From Singulisphaera acidiphila DSM 18658 (GTDB lineage Bacteria > Planctomycetota > Planctomycetia > Isosphaerales > Isosphaeraceae), in NCBI RefSeq assembly GCF_000242455.2, contig NC_019892.1, positions 4,712,001 through 4,776,000 on the forward strand: DNA of 64,000 bases, given 5' to 3'. Below the pieces are notes generated by a model. That model was not told where the DNA came from. It did not search any database and saw nothing but the letters and a program-made list of their open reading frames with translations. The first letter of the stretch is position 1, and every line of letters starts with the position of its first letter. Positions 56,731-64,000 of this stretch are shown one piece after another. A program made the position numbers and the translations under genes.

Positions 56731-57162
56731 TTAGCTCCGCCCCTCATCGCCGAGGAGGTGCTGGCTCGAGCGGAGGATCCGGTGGTGCCGGCTCTTGGAG
56801 GCGCCCGAAGGCTGGGCGGCCTTGGCTTTCAGGTCGGCGAGGTTGGCCTGGCAGAACGGGCAGGCGACGACGTCGAGGTGGAACGTCAGGTAGGAGGCAA
56901 AATCGGGGTCGAGGGCGTCGAGCAGGTAGCTGCCGAGCTGCTGCCGGTTCGGGCAGGTCAGGCGGCCTCGGCGCCAGATGGCCCCCAGGGTGTGGAGGCC
57001 GGTGTCACCTCGGTTTTGGCGGACGTCTTCGAGCCGGGCGCGGAGCTCAGCGGAGTCGCGCAGGGATTTCTCGACCCGCGCCATGTCCTCGCCCGGGAGG
57101 GTCTCGGCCAGGTAGGACCGGAGGGTTTCGTCGTCGATCGCCGTCTGGTGGATCTCGCCCAT
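56731..57162 (-). CDS. Probable anti-sigma factor / regulator paired with the ECF gene
   Basis: 143 residues, cytoplasmic, no transmembrane segment. The N-terminal part (AIDDETLRSYLAETLPGEDMARVEKSLRDS) resembles zinc-finger-type anti-sigma or cupin-less regulator openings, and the middle has CPNRQQLGSYLLDALDPDFASYLTFHLDVVACPFC, with cysteines placed H-x-x-x-C-x-x-C as in ZAS anti-sigma domains (HLDVVACPFC). It begins 14 bases after the sigma gene stop, so the two are co-transcribed. The anti-sigma role is inferred from position and the zinc-binding-like motif. Confidence 0.7.
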   Translation of the reverse strand: MGEIHQTAIDDETLRSYLAETLPGEDMARVEKSLRDSAELRARLEDVRQNRGDTGLHTLGAIWRRGRLTCPNRQQLGSYLLDALDPDFASYLTFHLDVVACPFCQANLADLKAKAAQPSGASKSRHHRILRSSQHLLGDEGRS

Positions 57163-57176
57163 AGAAGTTCGGGTCC

Positions 57177-57806
57177 TCACCCTGCGCCCAGTTCGTCGAG
57201 ACTCAGCCCGGCGCGGCGGGCCATGTCCTTGAGCCGGCCGACCGTCTGGAACTTGTAGCTGGCGACCGCTTGTTCGGTGATTTCGAGAAACTTCGCCACG
57301 TCCTTGTTCGCCCACCCCTTCACGATCAGGAGCTCGAGGCAGCGGAGCCGGTCGAAGTCGGCCCGCGCTTGCCACTCCTTCACGAGCTGGCCGAGTGCCT
57401 CGGTCAAGAGCCGTTCTTCGGCCTTACGGCGCTCGTCGCTCCGGGCGATGCTCGAAGCTGGACGGCCGCCGCCGGGGACTTCGTCGAGGGGGCGGCCATG
57501 GTCGTCGGAGCCGAACTGGTCGACCGGGCGCCGGCCTTGCTTGCGGAGGTGGTCGGTCAGCTTGTGGGCGGCGATGGAGAAGAGATAGGCCTCCATGTCC
57601 CGCTTCTCGTCGTAGTGCGGCAGGCTCGTCAGGAATCCGACGAACGTCTCCTGTACCACGTCCTCGCTGGCTCCGCGGTCGCGGAGCCGGCTGTCGACAA
57701 AAGCGAGCAGTCGCCCTTCGTAGCGTTCGATGAGTTGCTGCCAGGCCGAGGCATCTCCAGCCCGCACCTGCCGGACTAGCAGGGCCTCGGCGTCGGTGGT
57801 GGCCAT
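57177..57806 (-). CDS. ECF-family RNA polymerase sigma factor
   Basis: 209 residues. Region 2 is about 20-90 (WQQLIERYEGRLLAFVDSRL, EDVVQETFVGFLTSLPHYD). Region 4 is about 140-200 (RLRCLELLIVKGWANKDVAKFLEITEQAVASYKFQTVGRL). In the linker the sequence is long and Gly/Pro-rich (DDHGRPLDEVPGGGRP). It is the upstream partner of the putative anti-sigma gene. The kinase/FHA genes upstream on the same strand suggest a connected signalling role, without proof. Confidence 0.93.
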   Translation of the reverse strand: MATTDAEALLVRQVRAGDASAWQQLIERYEGRLLAFVDSRLRDRGASEDVVQETFVGFLTSLPHYDEKRDMEAYLFSIAAHKLTDHLRKQGRRPVDQFGSDDHGRPLDEVPGGGRPASSIARSDERRKAEERLLTEALGQLVKEWQARADFDRLRCLELLIVKGWANKDVAKFLEITEQAVASYKFQTVGRLKDMARRAGLSLDELGAG

Positions 57807-57913
57807 CGGTCGGCTTCGCCCCGGTAACGAGAAGAAAGGATCAAGAAAAAAGGCACCGCAATGTCTCTCTATTCTAAACAGCTCGACGTTCCGTTGCCTA
57901 TCCGTCTCCTCGC

Positions 57914-58372
57914 TCAGAAGAGGTCGGACACGGTGTGGCTGCGGGCCATCTCGGGCTTGGGCTCGGGCCAGTGGGCCAGGCGATAAGCGCGGAAGAACCA
58001 GAGGCCGACCGGGGCCATCATGATCAGGAGGAATGCCCAGATCAGCTTGTCGTATTGTCCCGGGAAGGCGTCGTCGCGCAGACCCATCAGGAAGAGGAAT
58101 TCACGCTGCCAGGCCCAGAGGAAGAACGCGACCACGATCAAGGCTGCCAAAAATAGCAAGAAGGCCGATTCTCGAGGGTTTCCCGACGCGGCTGCGAAGA
58201 GGAGAGTGATCAGAGCGATGATCCCGCCGAATTGCCAGATCCGGGCTGGGGTCAGCGTGCGCCAAGATTCGGGCCACTCACCTCGGGCAAGTTCCGGGGA
58301 CACGCCTCGGAACAGGCCGAGAGCCAGGGCTGGAACGCCTACCACGATTGCGACAGTCAGGAGGAATCCCAT
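57914..58372 (-). CDS. Small multi-pass membrane protein, unknown
   Basis: 152 residues with about four transmembrane helices: 3-22, 48-65, 70-90 and 110-130. The second and third helices are close together. The C-terminal tail is cytoplasmic and polar (PEPKPEMARSHTVSDLF). No family recognised. It lies 31 bases after the membrane protein gene at 58404 on the same strand and is probably in one transcript with it. Confidence 0.75.
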   Translation of the reverse strand: MGFLLTVAIVVGVPALALGLFRGVSPELARGEWPESWRTLTPARIWQFGGIIALITLLFAAASGNPRESAFLLFLAALIVVAFFLWAWQREFLFLMGLRDDAFPGQYDKLIWAFLLIMMAPVGLWFFRAYRLAHWPEPKPEMARSHTVSDLF

Positions 58373-58403
58373 CGGTCAGTCCTTTCTCCGGGCTAACAAA
58401 AGA

Positions 58404-59165
58404 TCAGGCCAGCAACTGGTAAACGAGCACGCCCGAAGCTCCGACCCCTGCGGCTGCCGCCGCGCGGAGCCAGTTGGTGTAGTAGCCCTTGGTCGCCTCG
58501 TCGGCCCGAATGTAGCCGGCCACGGCGGCCAGGCAGGAGAGGATCACCGCGAGACCGCCGCCCATCAGGACCATCCGGCGGACGACCAGCTCGTGTTGGT
58601 AGGCGGCGAGGATCTCGGCGCGTCGCGCTGGTGTGGAGTCGACGTGCAGGGTGGCTTTGTAGAGCGTCCCGTAGTCCTTGTCGATCGGCTCGATCTCGGT
58701 CCGCACGATCAAGCGGTCGATCGCAGGGGCAGGGGGCTTCCACGACGCCGGGGCGTCGGGGGCGAGCCAGGCGGCCACCTGATGCTGAAGCTGGACCCGA
58801 GCGTCATCCCGGGCTCGCGTCTCGGTGGCTGAGATCCGGCCCGTCACGACCTGGTTCTCGACCATGGAAATGGGGCTTGCCTGGTCGGGATTCCTTGCGA
58901 TGAGCCTGCTCGTCTCGTGGGCGATGCTCGGGGGCTGGGGGGGCTGGATCTTGGCCGTGTCGACTCGCGTTCCCGGGTAGATCGGTACGGGAAGGCCTTC
59001 GGCCGGTTCACGCTCGAGCCCCTCGGGGGGCGTTGCCAGTGCGATATGCCGGACCGCCCCGTAGGTGGCGTGGGGTCGAGCCGCTGGGCAATGGTTGTGG
59101 GAACCCATGACCCCTAATTCGATCATCCCCAGCGTGGCCAGAAACAGGAACATGAGTGATTTCAT
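58404..59165 (-). CDS. Exported protein with two C-terminal transmembrane helices, unknown
   Basis: 253 residues from ATG 59165, which has an AAGGA site. A signal-like hydrophobic start (KSLMFLFLATLGMIELGVMG) is followed by a soluble part rich in Pro and acidic residues (PPEGLEREPAEGLPVPIYPG; DDARVQLQHQVAAWLAPDAP) and a conserved-looking KDYGTLYKATLHVDSTPARR. Two transmembrane helices end the protein (about 198-218 and 232-250). It could be a membrane-anchored periplasmic component. The family is not recognised, and the frame upstream to 59648 is a shadow. Confidence 0.72.
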   Translation of the reverse strand: MKSLMFLFLATLGMIELGVMGSHNHCPAARPHATYGAVRHIALATPPEGLEREPAEGLPVPIYPGTRVDTAKIQPPQPPSIAHETSRLIARNPDQASPISMVENQVVTGRISATETRARDDARVQLQHQVAAWLAPDAPASWKPPAPAIDRLIVRTEIEPIDKDYGTLYKATLHVDSTPARRAEILAAYQHELVVRRMVLMGGGLAVILSCLAAVAGYIRADEATKGYYTNWLRAAAAAGVGASGVLVYQLLA

Positions 59166-59322
59166 CGGAATCCGATCCTTGCCGTGACGACGACGAAGCA
59201 GCCGGGACACCAGTGGGTTCGCGACGCGACCAGGAATATTCGGGGGCCACCACCCTGATTTGCGAGCGAGCAGCCGGCCGTCGCCGTCGGCGCTCTCATG
59301 CAATTTTTTGTCGATGTCTGCA

Positions 59323-61200
59323 TCAGGCGACCCTACGCTTTTTGGACAATCGGGCGTAGGCGGCCGCCGCTTCGCTCCAAGGGCTGACGAACTGGGTGAC
59401 GATGGCAATCGAGACGGCCACGGCGATGTTTGACGGTTCGAGGGCCGGCGAGATCGGCGCCAGGACCGCCGCGACCAGGGCCGTCCAGGCGATCGGGAAG
59501 AGCCGGAACCGCGCTTTGCGGTCGCGGATTGCCAGGGACTTCCAGCCCCCCGTGAACAGGCCGAGCAGGCCGAAGTAAGCGGGGAAACGCAAAGGGGCGG
59601 TGTTGGACGCTTGGATCGGACCGAGCCAGGCGACCAGCTCCGTCGCAAATGGGTCGGCCAGGCCTCGTCCCGGAGCCAGGCCGAGCCAGGCGGTGAGGAT
59701 GAGCGCCGCGACCCCGAGCAGGCCGCCCAGCAGGGCGTCTCCCATCCGGCGTGTGCTCAGGTCGATCGTTCGCCCCTCGACCCCTTTGCCTGCGATCAAG
59801 ACTCCCCAGGTCCCCAGCAGTGTGAGGGCAAACAGGTAGACGGCTTGCTCGGTGTCCCTGAAGATGTCGATCCCGATCGCCATGCTGGCGGCGGTCGTGA
59901 TGAGCATGGCGAGCACGGTTGCCCAGAGCATCGAGGTCGCCAGTTCGGCGATCCGGATCCGGGTGCCCGGCAGAGGAGGAGGCGGTGGCAGCGGCGCGGG
60001 GGTGGGCACAGGCGCAGGACGTCTGACCACGTCCGCCGGCCTGGCGGCGCGGGGCGGAGCCGGCGGCGGATTGGGCCGTGCCGGACGGCGCATCGCTCCC
60101 CAGTTTTCCCGGAGCCGTTCGAGCGGCGGCCGAGAGCGGCGCGGGGGCCTGGTGTCGGGGCCGATGTAGAAGATCGGCTCCTCGGGGCCGATGCGATGGA
60201 TCTCCTCGTCGACGATCTGCAGGTCGGGGGGGAGCGACGCGGGGCTGACCTTGCCGTCGCCGATGAACCGGACCGGCGGCGCCTTGGGCGCGTCTTCCGG
60301 GGGGAGCAGGTCGTAGAGCCGGGCCGGGCGGTGGGCCGGGTCCTTGGCGAGGGCCCGCCCGACGATCGACCGGTAGGGCTCGGTGAGCCGCTTCAGGTCG
60401 GGGCGCGCGGTCAGGTGCTTCATGAGGATCTCGCCGACCGATTCACCCTCGAACGGCACCCTCCCGGTGAGCATCTCGTAGAGGATCACGCCGATCGCGT
60501 AGACGTCGATCGGCTTCTGGTACTTGCCCGAGGCGATCTCGGGGGCCATGTAGTGGCAGGTGCCGATGCTCTCGGAGTGGCCGGTGTCCTGGCTGGCGTT
60601 GATCAGCTTGGCTAGACCGTAGTCGCCGATCTTGACGATCCCCTCTTCCATGAACATGTTGGCCGGTTTCAGGTCGCGATGGACGATCCCGTGGTCGTGG
60701 AGGTAGGCGACCCCGTCGATCAGTCCTTTGAGCCAGGCGCGGACCTCTTGCGGCGGCAGCCCTTCCGGGTGTTGCGCCAGCACGTTGGCCAAGCTCGGGC
60801 CGGCGACGTACTCCATGATCACGAACGAGTCGCCGGCGTCGCTCGACTTCAGGTCGTGAATTGTCAGTAAGTTCGGGCATTTGAGGTTCATGCACTGCAC
60901 GACCCCCCTGCGCTCGACCTCCAGGTTATGGAGGATCAGCTTGAGGGCGACTTCCTTGCCCGAGTCGGAAGTGGCGTAGTAGACCTCGCCGAACCCTCCT
61001 CGGCCGATCGCGCGCTTGATGGTGTAGCCATCGAGCGGGCGGGCACCCGAGCCGAAGGTGTAGCGATGATTCCCTTGGAGGTTAGGTTTGGTCATTTCGG
61101 GGGACCCCACGGGCCGATCATGACCCGGTTGGTTGCTGGGCTCGTAAACGACCGTTTCGGCCATGTTCGCGCCGGGGAGGTCTCGGGAGGTCGCGCTCAT
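59323..61200 (-). CDS. Transmembrane serine/threonine protein kinase
   Basis: 625 residues. The Hanks-type kinase domain is about 58-300: P-loop IGRGGFGEVYYA, K87 in VALKLIL, catalytic loop HRDLKPAN with D176, DYG at 193-195 in place of the usual DFG, and a TCHYMAPEIAS activation segment. A proline-rich linker follows (about 370-425), then five or six transmembrane helices. The helices are C-terminal, so the kinase is cytoplasmic and the membrane part could sense a signal. Start ATG 61200 is taken, but ATG at 61164 is possible. Adjacent to an FHA protein gene, a natural phospho-threonine partner. Confidence 0.93.
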   Translation of the reverse strand: MSATSRDLPGANMAETVVYEPSNQPGHDRPVGSPEMTKPNLQGNHRYTFGSGARPLDGYTIKRAIGRGGFGEVYYATSDSGKEVALKLILHNLEVERRGVVQCMNLKCPNLLTIHDLKSSDAGDSFVIMEYVAGPSLANVLAQHPEGLPPQEVRAWLKGLIDGVAYLHDHGIVHRDLKPANMFMEEGIVKIGDYGLAKLINASQDTGHSESIGTCHYMAPEIASGKYQKPIDVYAIGVILYEMLTGRVPFEGESVGEILMKHLTARPDLKRLTEPYRSIVGRALAKDPAHRPARLYDLLPPEDAPKAPPVRFIGDGKVSPASLPPDLQIVDEEIHRIGPEEPIFYIGPDTRPPRRSRPPLERLRENWGAMRRPARPNPPPAPPRAARPADVVRRPAPVPTPAPLPPPPPLPGTRIRIAELATSMLWATVLAMLITTAASMAIGIDIFRDTEQAVYLFALTLLGTWGVLIAGKGVEGRTIDLSTRRMGDALLGGLLGVAALILTAWLGLAPGRGLADPFATELVAWLGPIQASNTAPLRFPAYFGLLGLFTGGWKSLAIRDRKARFRLFPIAWTALVAAVLAPISPALEPSNIAVAVSIAIVTQFVSPWSEAAAAYARLSKKRRVA

Positions 61201-61323
61201 CGCAAGGCAACTCCAAGGTCGTCGAAAGAGGGTCCGAGAGGCTTTGTAGCTCGGGGAGCCGGCTCGACCGACTCCCCGTTCGCTGCGGGTCCGCTCATCA
61301 GGCTCCGCATGGGTGGCCTTTCC

Positions 61324-62883
61324 TCAAACCGACTTGGTCCCAAGGGCTTCCAGGCTGAACGAGAATCCATCGCCCAGGATGCTCGACTGCAACGTCAGGG
61401 GGGCGCGGGCCGCACAGGCCCGGCCGTCAACTTCGAATCCGCCGGTCGCCCGGCACCAGAGTGCTCCCGCCTGGCGGTAGAGCACGACCGGCTTGGCCAG
61501 TCCTGGGGCCGGGATGTGCGCCTGGGGCGAGCCGTCGATGATGCAGGTCTCGGCCATCAGGAGCACGCCGTCGACCGCCAAGGGGAGGCGATGTCGGCTC
61601 ACGATCGATAACCGGGCGGTCGAGCTGACCGGGCTGGGCTGGCGGAATTCCAGCTCCACGGTCGAGCCGAGCCGGATCACGTCGCCGTCACGGAGCGGGG
61701 TGGTTTCGACCGCGCGGCCGTTGACGAACGTTGGCTGGTGGGCGCGGAGGACATAGCTGTCGCCGTCCCGAACCAGTGTGGCATGATTCCGCGAGAGGTC
61801 TCCCATGAGGGGCACGTCGGCCTGGCTGTCAGGCCCGGCGCGGCCGAGGATCACCTGGTCGTCCAGGCAGACGAGGTAGCCGCCGACGGTGTCGACCCAG
61901 ACGAGGAAACGTCCTTTGGGGCCGGTTTCCCCCGCGCGGGGGGCGGGGCGTGCCGGCTGGGGTTGTTGGGGCTGTGGCTGAGGCACGAACGGGGTCCTCA
62001 AGGTGGCATTGAGCCAGGTGATCGGTGCGGCCTCGACCGATGGGCTGGCCGGTTCGGCCGGCGTCCGGTCGGAGGCGAGGGCCGCTTGCGGCATCCGGGC
62101 ACCGCGATCGGGCCAGGAGGCCGACGGGCTCAGGGCCCCGATCTGCTGCCAGGCCCGGGTCCGCGCCTGGCGGGCCGCCGGATGTTCGGGGATCGCCTCC
62201 AGGACCGATTCGGAGAGGGTGAGGACCTCGGCCCATTTGCCGGCCGTCAAGGCGGTGTAGAGGGCTTCGACCCGGGGGGCCGCGGCCTTCTGCCTCGTCT
62301 CGACGTCGCGGCGGGTGCCGGCCAAGGCCATGTGTGCGGAGCCGGCCGCGAGCCGCTCAGCGCGGTCGAGCTGGTCGTGGGCCCGGCCGAACTCGCCGCG
62401 ACGGGCCTCGTCGAGGGCCGACTGCCAGGCCTCGGCGATCTCGCGAGTCCGTCGCAAGGCGGGGCCGCCCACCTTGTGGCGGGCGAGCTGTTCGATGCGT
62501 TCGATGACTCGGGCCGGCTCGCCCGCGTCGAGGTCGCCACGGACCTCGGCCGAGACCTTGTCGGCCAGGCTGAGGCGGGCCGCGGCCAAGGTGTCGGGGG
62601 CGGCCCCTTGCCGTTCGGCCAGATCGAGGTCCTCGATCGCCCCGGCCACGTCGTCGGATTCGCCTCGTCGTGAGGCCCGAGCGATCAGGTCGAGGGCCAA
62701 CTTCGTCCGCAGGCGAACCGCGTGGTGGTGGTCGACCACGTCGGGCCGGCTGGCCAAGACCAGCGCCTCGTCGTAGCGCCCCGCTCGTGCGGCTTCTTCC
62801 GCCTGCCGCAAGACCATTCGCCAATGTCCCAGCATGGTTGACTTGCCGCCCGGATTGGCCATGGGGGAATCACACTCCGCCAT
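61324..62883 (-). CDS. FHA-domain protein with helical N-terminal part
   Basis: 519 residues. The N-terminal 250 residues are helical with TPR-like spacing (AEEAARAGRYDEALVLASRP, ARVIERIEQLARH, ALYTALTAGKWAEVLTLSES). A Pro-rich linker of about 285-325 (PQPQPQQPQPARPAPR) follows. The FHA domain is about 330-415: VILGRAGPDSQADVPLMGD and LSRNHATLVRDGDSYVLR, with the G-R and S-x-x-H residues that bind phosphothreonine. It lies upstream of the kinase with a 123-base gap and is probably its substrate or partner. No transmembrane segment. Confidence 0.88.
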   Translation of the reverse strand: MAECDSPMANPGGKSTMLGHWRMVLRQAEEAARAGRYDEALVLASRPDVVDHHHAVRLRTKLALDLIARASRRGESDDVAGAIEDLDLAERQGAAPDTLAAARLSLADKVSAEVRGDLDAGEPARVIERIEQLARHKVGGPALRRTREIAEAWQSALDEARRGEFGRAHDQLDRAERLAAGSAHMALAGTRRDVETRQKAAAPRVEALYTALTAGKWAEVLTLSESVLEAIPEHPAARQARTRAWQQIGALSPSASWPDRGARMPQAALASDRTPAEPASPSVEAAPITWLNATLRTPFVPQPQPQQPQPARPAPRAGETGPKGRFLVWVDTVGGYLVCLDDQVILGRAGPDSQADVPLMGDLSRNHATLVRDGDSYVLRAHQPTFVNGRAVETTPLRDGDVIRLGSTVELEFRQPSPVSSTARLSIVSRHRLPLAVDGVLLMAETCIIDGSPQAHIPAPGLAKPVVLYRQAGALWCRATGGFEVDGRACAARAPLTLQSSILGDGFSFSLEALGTKSV

Positions 62884-63123
62884 GTTACGTTGGGATGCGA
62901 GCGCCGCTCAATTCGGATCTCTGCATTGCTTTGGAACTCGGTTGCTCGATCGGGCAGACCCGATCCACCCCTTCGTTACTTTGGTTTCGAGGCCCCGGCC
63001 GGTTCGATTCGGTTTCGTTCCGTCTCGTGGCCGTCGGGTCGATCGGTCCTTCAAAGCGAAGGAGAAAAGAGCGGACCAGCCAAGGGGTGATTGGCCGGTC
63101 CGCCCGTGGAACAAAGCCATCCT

Positions 63124-63939
63124 TTAGAGGCTCTTGTCCCCAGTCTTCGCGTCGGTTCCCTTGACCGGGGTTCCGAACTCGGCGTCGATTTCCCGGACCA
63201 CGTCGCGGCCCGGCTCGAGGACCGGCAGGCCGCCGTCGGAGAACCGGCCTTCAATCTCGGCGACGCGGGCCTTGACCTCGAGCCGCTTCTCCAGGTCGGA
63301 GATCGTCTGCTTGGCGCGGGACAGGGCACTGTCGTCGAAGTTGAACTCGTTCTTCCCCTGGGTGGCCTCGATCATCCGCAGTTTGGCCTCGATCCCTTCG
63401 AGCTTCGTCATCAGGGTCCGCTTTGCCGTCACCAGATTCGTCATCTGGAGCCGGGCGGCGGATACGGCCTTCTGCCGGGCCTTCAGGGTCGCTTCCTTCT
63501 CTTCGAGGACCCGGGTGACCGCCTTGTAGTGGTCGAGCTTGCTCGCCAGGCTGGCGTTGATCTCCTCGGGCGAGTACTTCACGTGGCCGGCCAGGCGGTA
63601 GTCACCACTCTTGATGCTGTCGCGCAGGCTCAGCAGCTCCCGCTTCTCGACGGACAGGTTGGACTGGGTCGAGGCGATCTCACTCTCGAGGTGCTCGACG
63701 TCCACCTCGGCCCGGGCCAGCGTTTCCCGGTTCTCGATGATCGCCGGTTCGAGGTTGGCTACCTCGTCCCGAGCACGATCGATCTGGAATTGGGTCGGAA
63801 TCCGATTCTGGGCCGAGTCACGCGCCTTGTGGAAGGCCGTCCGCACGTAGCTCGGAGCCGAGATGCCGAACACCAGGAACAACGCCCCGGCGCCCAACGC
63901 GGCACCCAGCACTCCCTTCTTGACCAGTGAGCAAACCAT
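63124..63939 (-). CDS. Membrane-anchored coiled-coil protein, phage-shock-like (PspA-type)
   Basis: 271 residues from ATG 63939 (AGGAGA site). The N-terminal hydrophobic segment (KKGVLGAALGAGALFLVFGI) is a signal anchor. Most of the rest is long amphipathic helix, about 50-235 (IPTQFQIDRARDEVANLEPA; EVDVEHLESEIASTQSNLSV; KRTLMTKLEGIEAKLRMIEA), with heptad-like spacing. The length and helical arrangement resemble PspA/IM30-like proteins, but with an anchor instead of the usual soluble start; this assignment is a guess. The tail is acidic. 62884-63123 upstream of the FHA gene holds no gene. Confidence 0.75.
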   Translation of the reverse strand: MVCSLVKKGVLGAALGAGALFLVFGISAPSYVRTAFHKARDSAQNRIPTQFQIDRARDEVANLEPAIIENRETLARAEVDVEHLESEIASTQSNLSVEKRELLSLRDSIKSGDYRLAGHVKYSPEEINASLASKLDHYKAVTRVLEEKEATLKARQKAVSAARLQMTNLVTAKRTLMTKLEGIEAKLRMIEATQGKNEFNFDDSALSRAKQTISDLEKRLEVKARVAEIEGRFSDGGLPVLEPGRDVVREIDAEFGTPVKGTDAKTGDKSL

Positions 63940-64000
63940 CTCGATGTCTCCTGATGATTCGGTGGAACCCGGACCTTCGATTCTCGCGTCACTCCGCACT

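Overview
The window is a GC-rich bacterial chromosome segment, most likely from a planctomycete of the Isosphaeraceae type. The signs are a DUF1559 prepilin-like protein, DUF1080, DUF1583 and ThuA proteins, several Gfo/Idh oxidoreductases, a secreted protein with the planctomycete N-terminal 'LENRQLL' motif, a Ser/Thr kinase with an FHA partner, and ECF sigma factors. Species cannot be named by eye; the complete 16S at 7461-8974 would settle it.

Layout. 1-6924: housekeeping genes (TPM-domain protein, DUF1080, Xaa-Pro peptidase-accB-accC, and a phosphofructokinase with diphosphate-type residues). 7008-12801: a complete linked rrn operon (promoter, boxA, 16S, long tRNA-less spacer with a second boxA, 23S, 5S, terminator). 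12802-21242: a long inverted repeat, rlmN, an ECF sigma-comF-hemC overlap chain, an acidic 63-residue-repeat membrane protein and a ceramidase-like protein. 21261-27268 (minus): macrolide phosphotransferase homologue, ABC-2 exporter pair, SDR and Tat-exported Gfo/Idh pair. 27662-33411: carbohydrate catabolism (ThuA, isomerase, Gfo/Idh; IclR regulator divergent from an enolase-superfamily enzyme and an amidohydrolase).

33483-49638 is about 16 kb of minus-strand genes, and its upstream part is the most interesting region. It is headed (at 49638) by a 113-residue Sec-exported, cysteine-rich peptide that carries a double-glycine-type processing site inside its leader. After an inter-gene hairpin comes a membrane-anchored C39-like cysteine peptidase, then two alpha/alpha-toroid proteins, a membrane-anchored LolA-like protein, a GT39-type glycosyltransferase, a DUF362 protein, an ALG5-like glycosyltransferase, a DUF1583 protein and a PIG-V-like mannosyltransferase. 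This reads like an undescribed system in which a peptide is exported by Sec and then trimmed outside the cytoplasm.

49639-53898 is gene-poor and partly AT-rich. It has a frameshifted pseudogene, REP-like palindromes, a perfect 23-bp hairpin and an IS4-family insertion that landed inside a REP palindrome with a 12-bp target duplication. 53899-63939 (minus): a secreted subtilisin-like protein apparently lacking the catalytic serine, fused to malectin-like and bulb-lectin domains; then an ECF sigma/anti-sigma pair, membrane proteins, a Ser/Thr kinase, an FHA protein and a coiled-coil protein. No CRISPR array or tRNA gene was seen.
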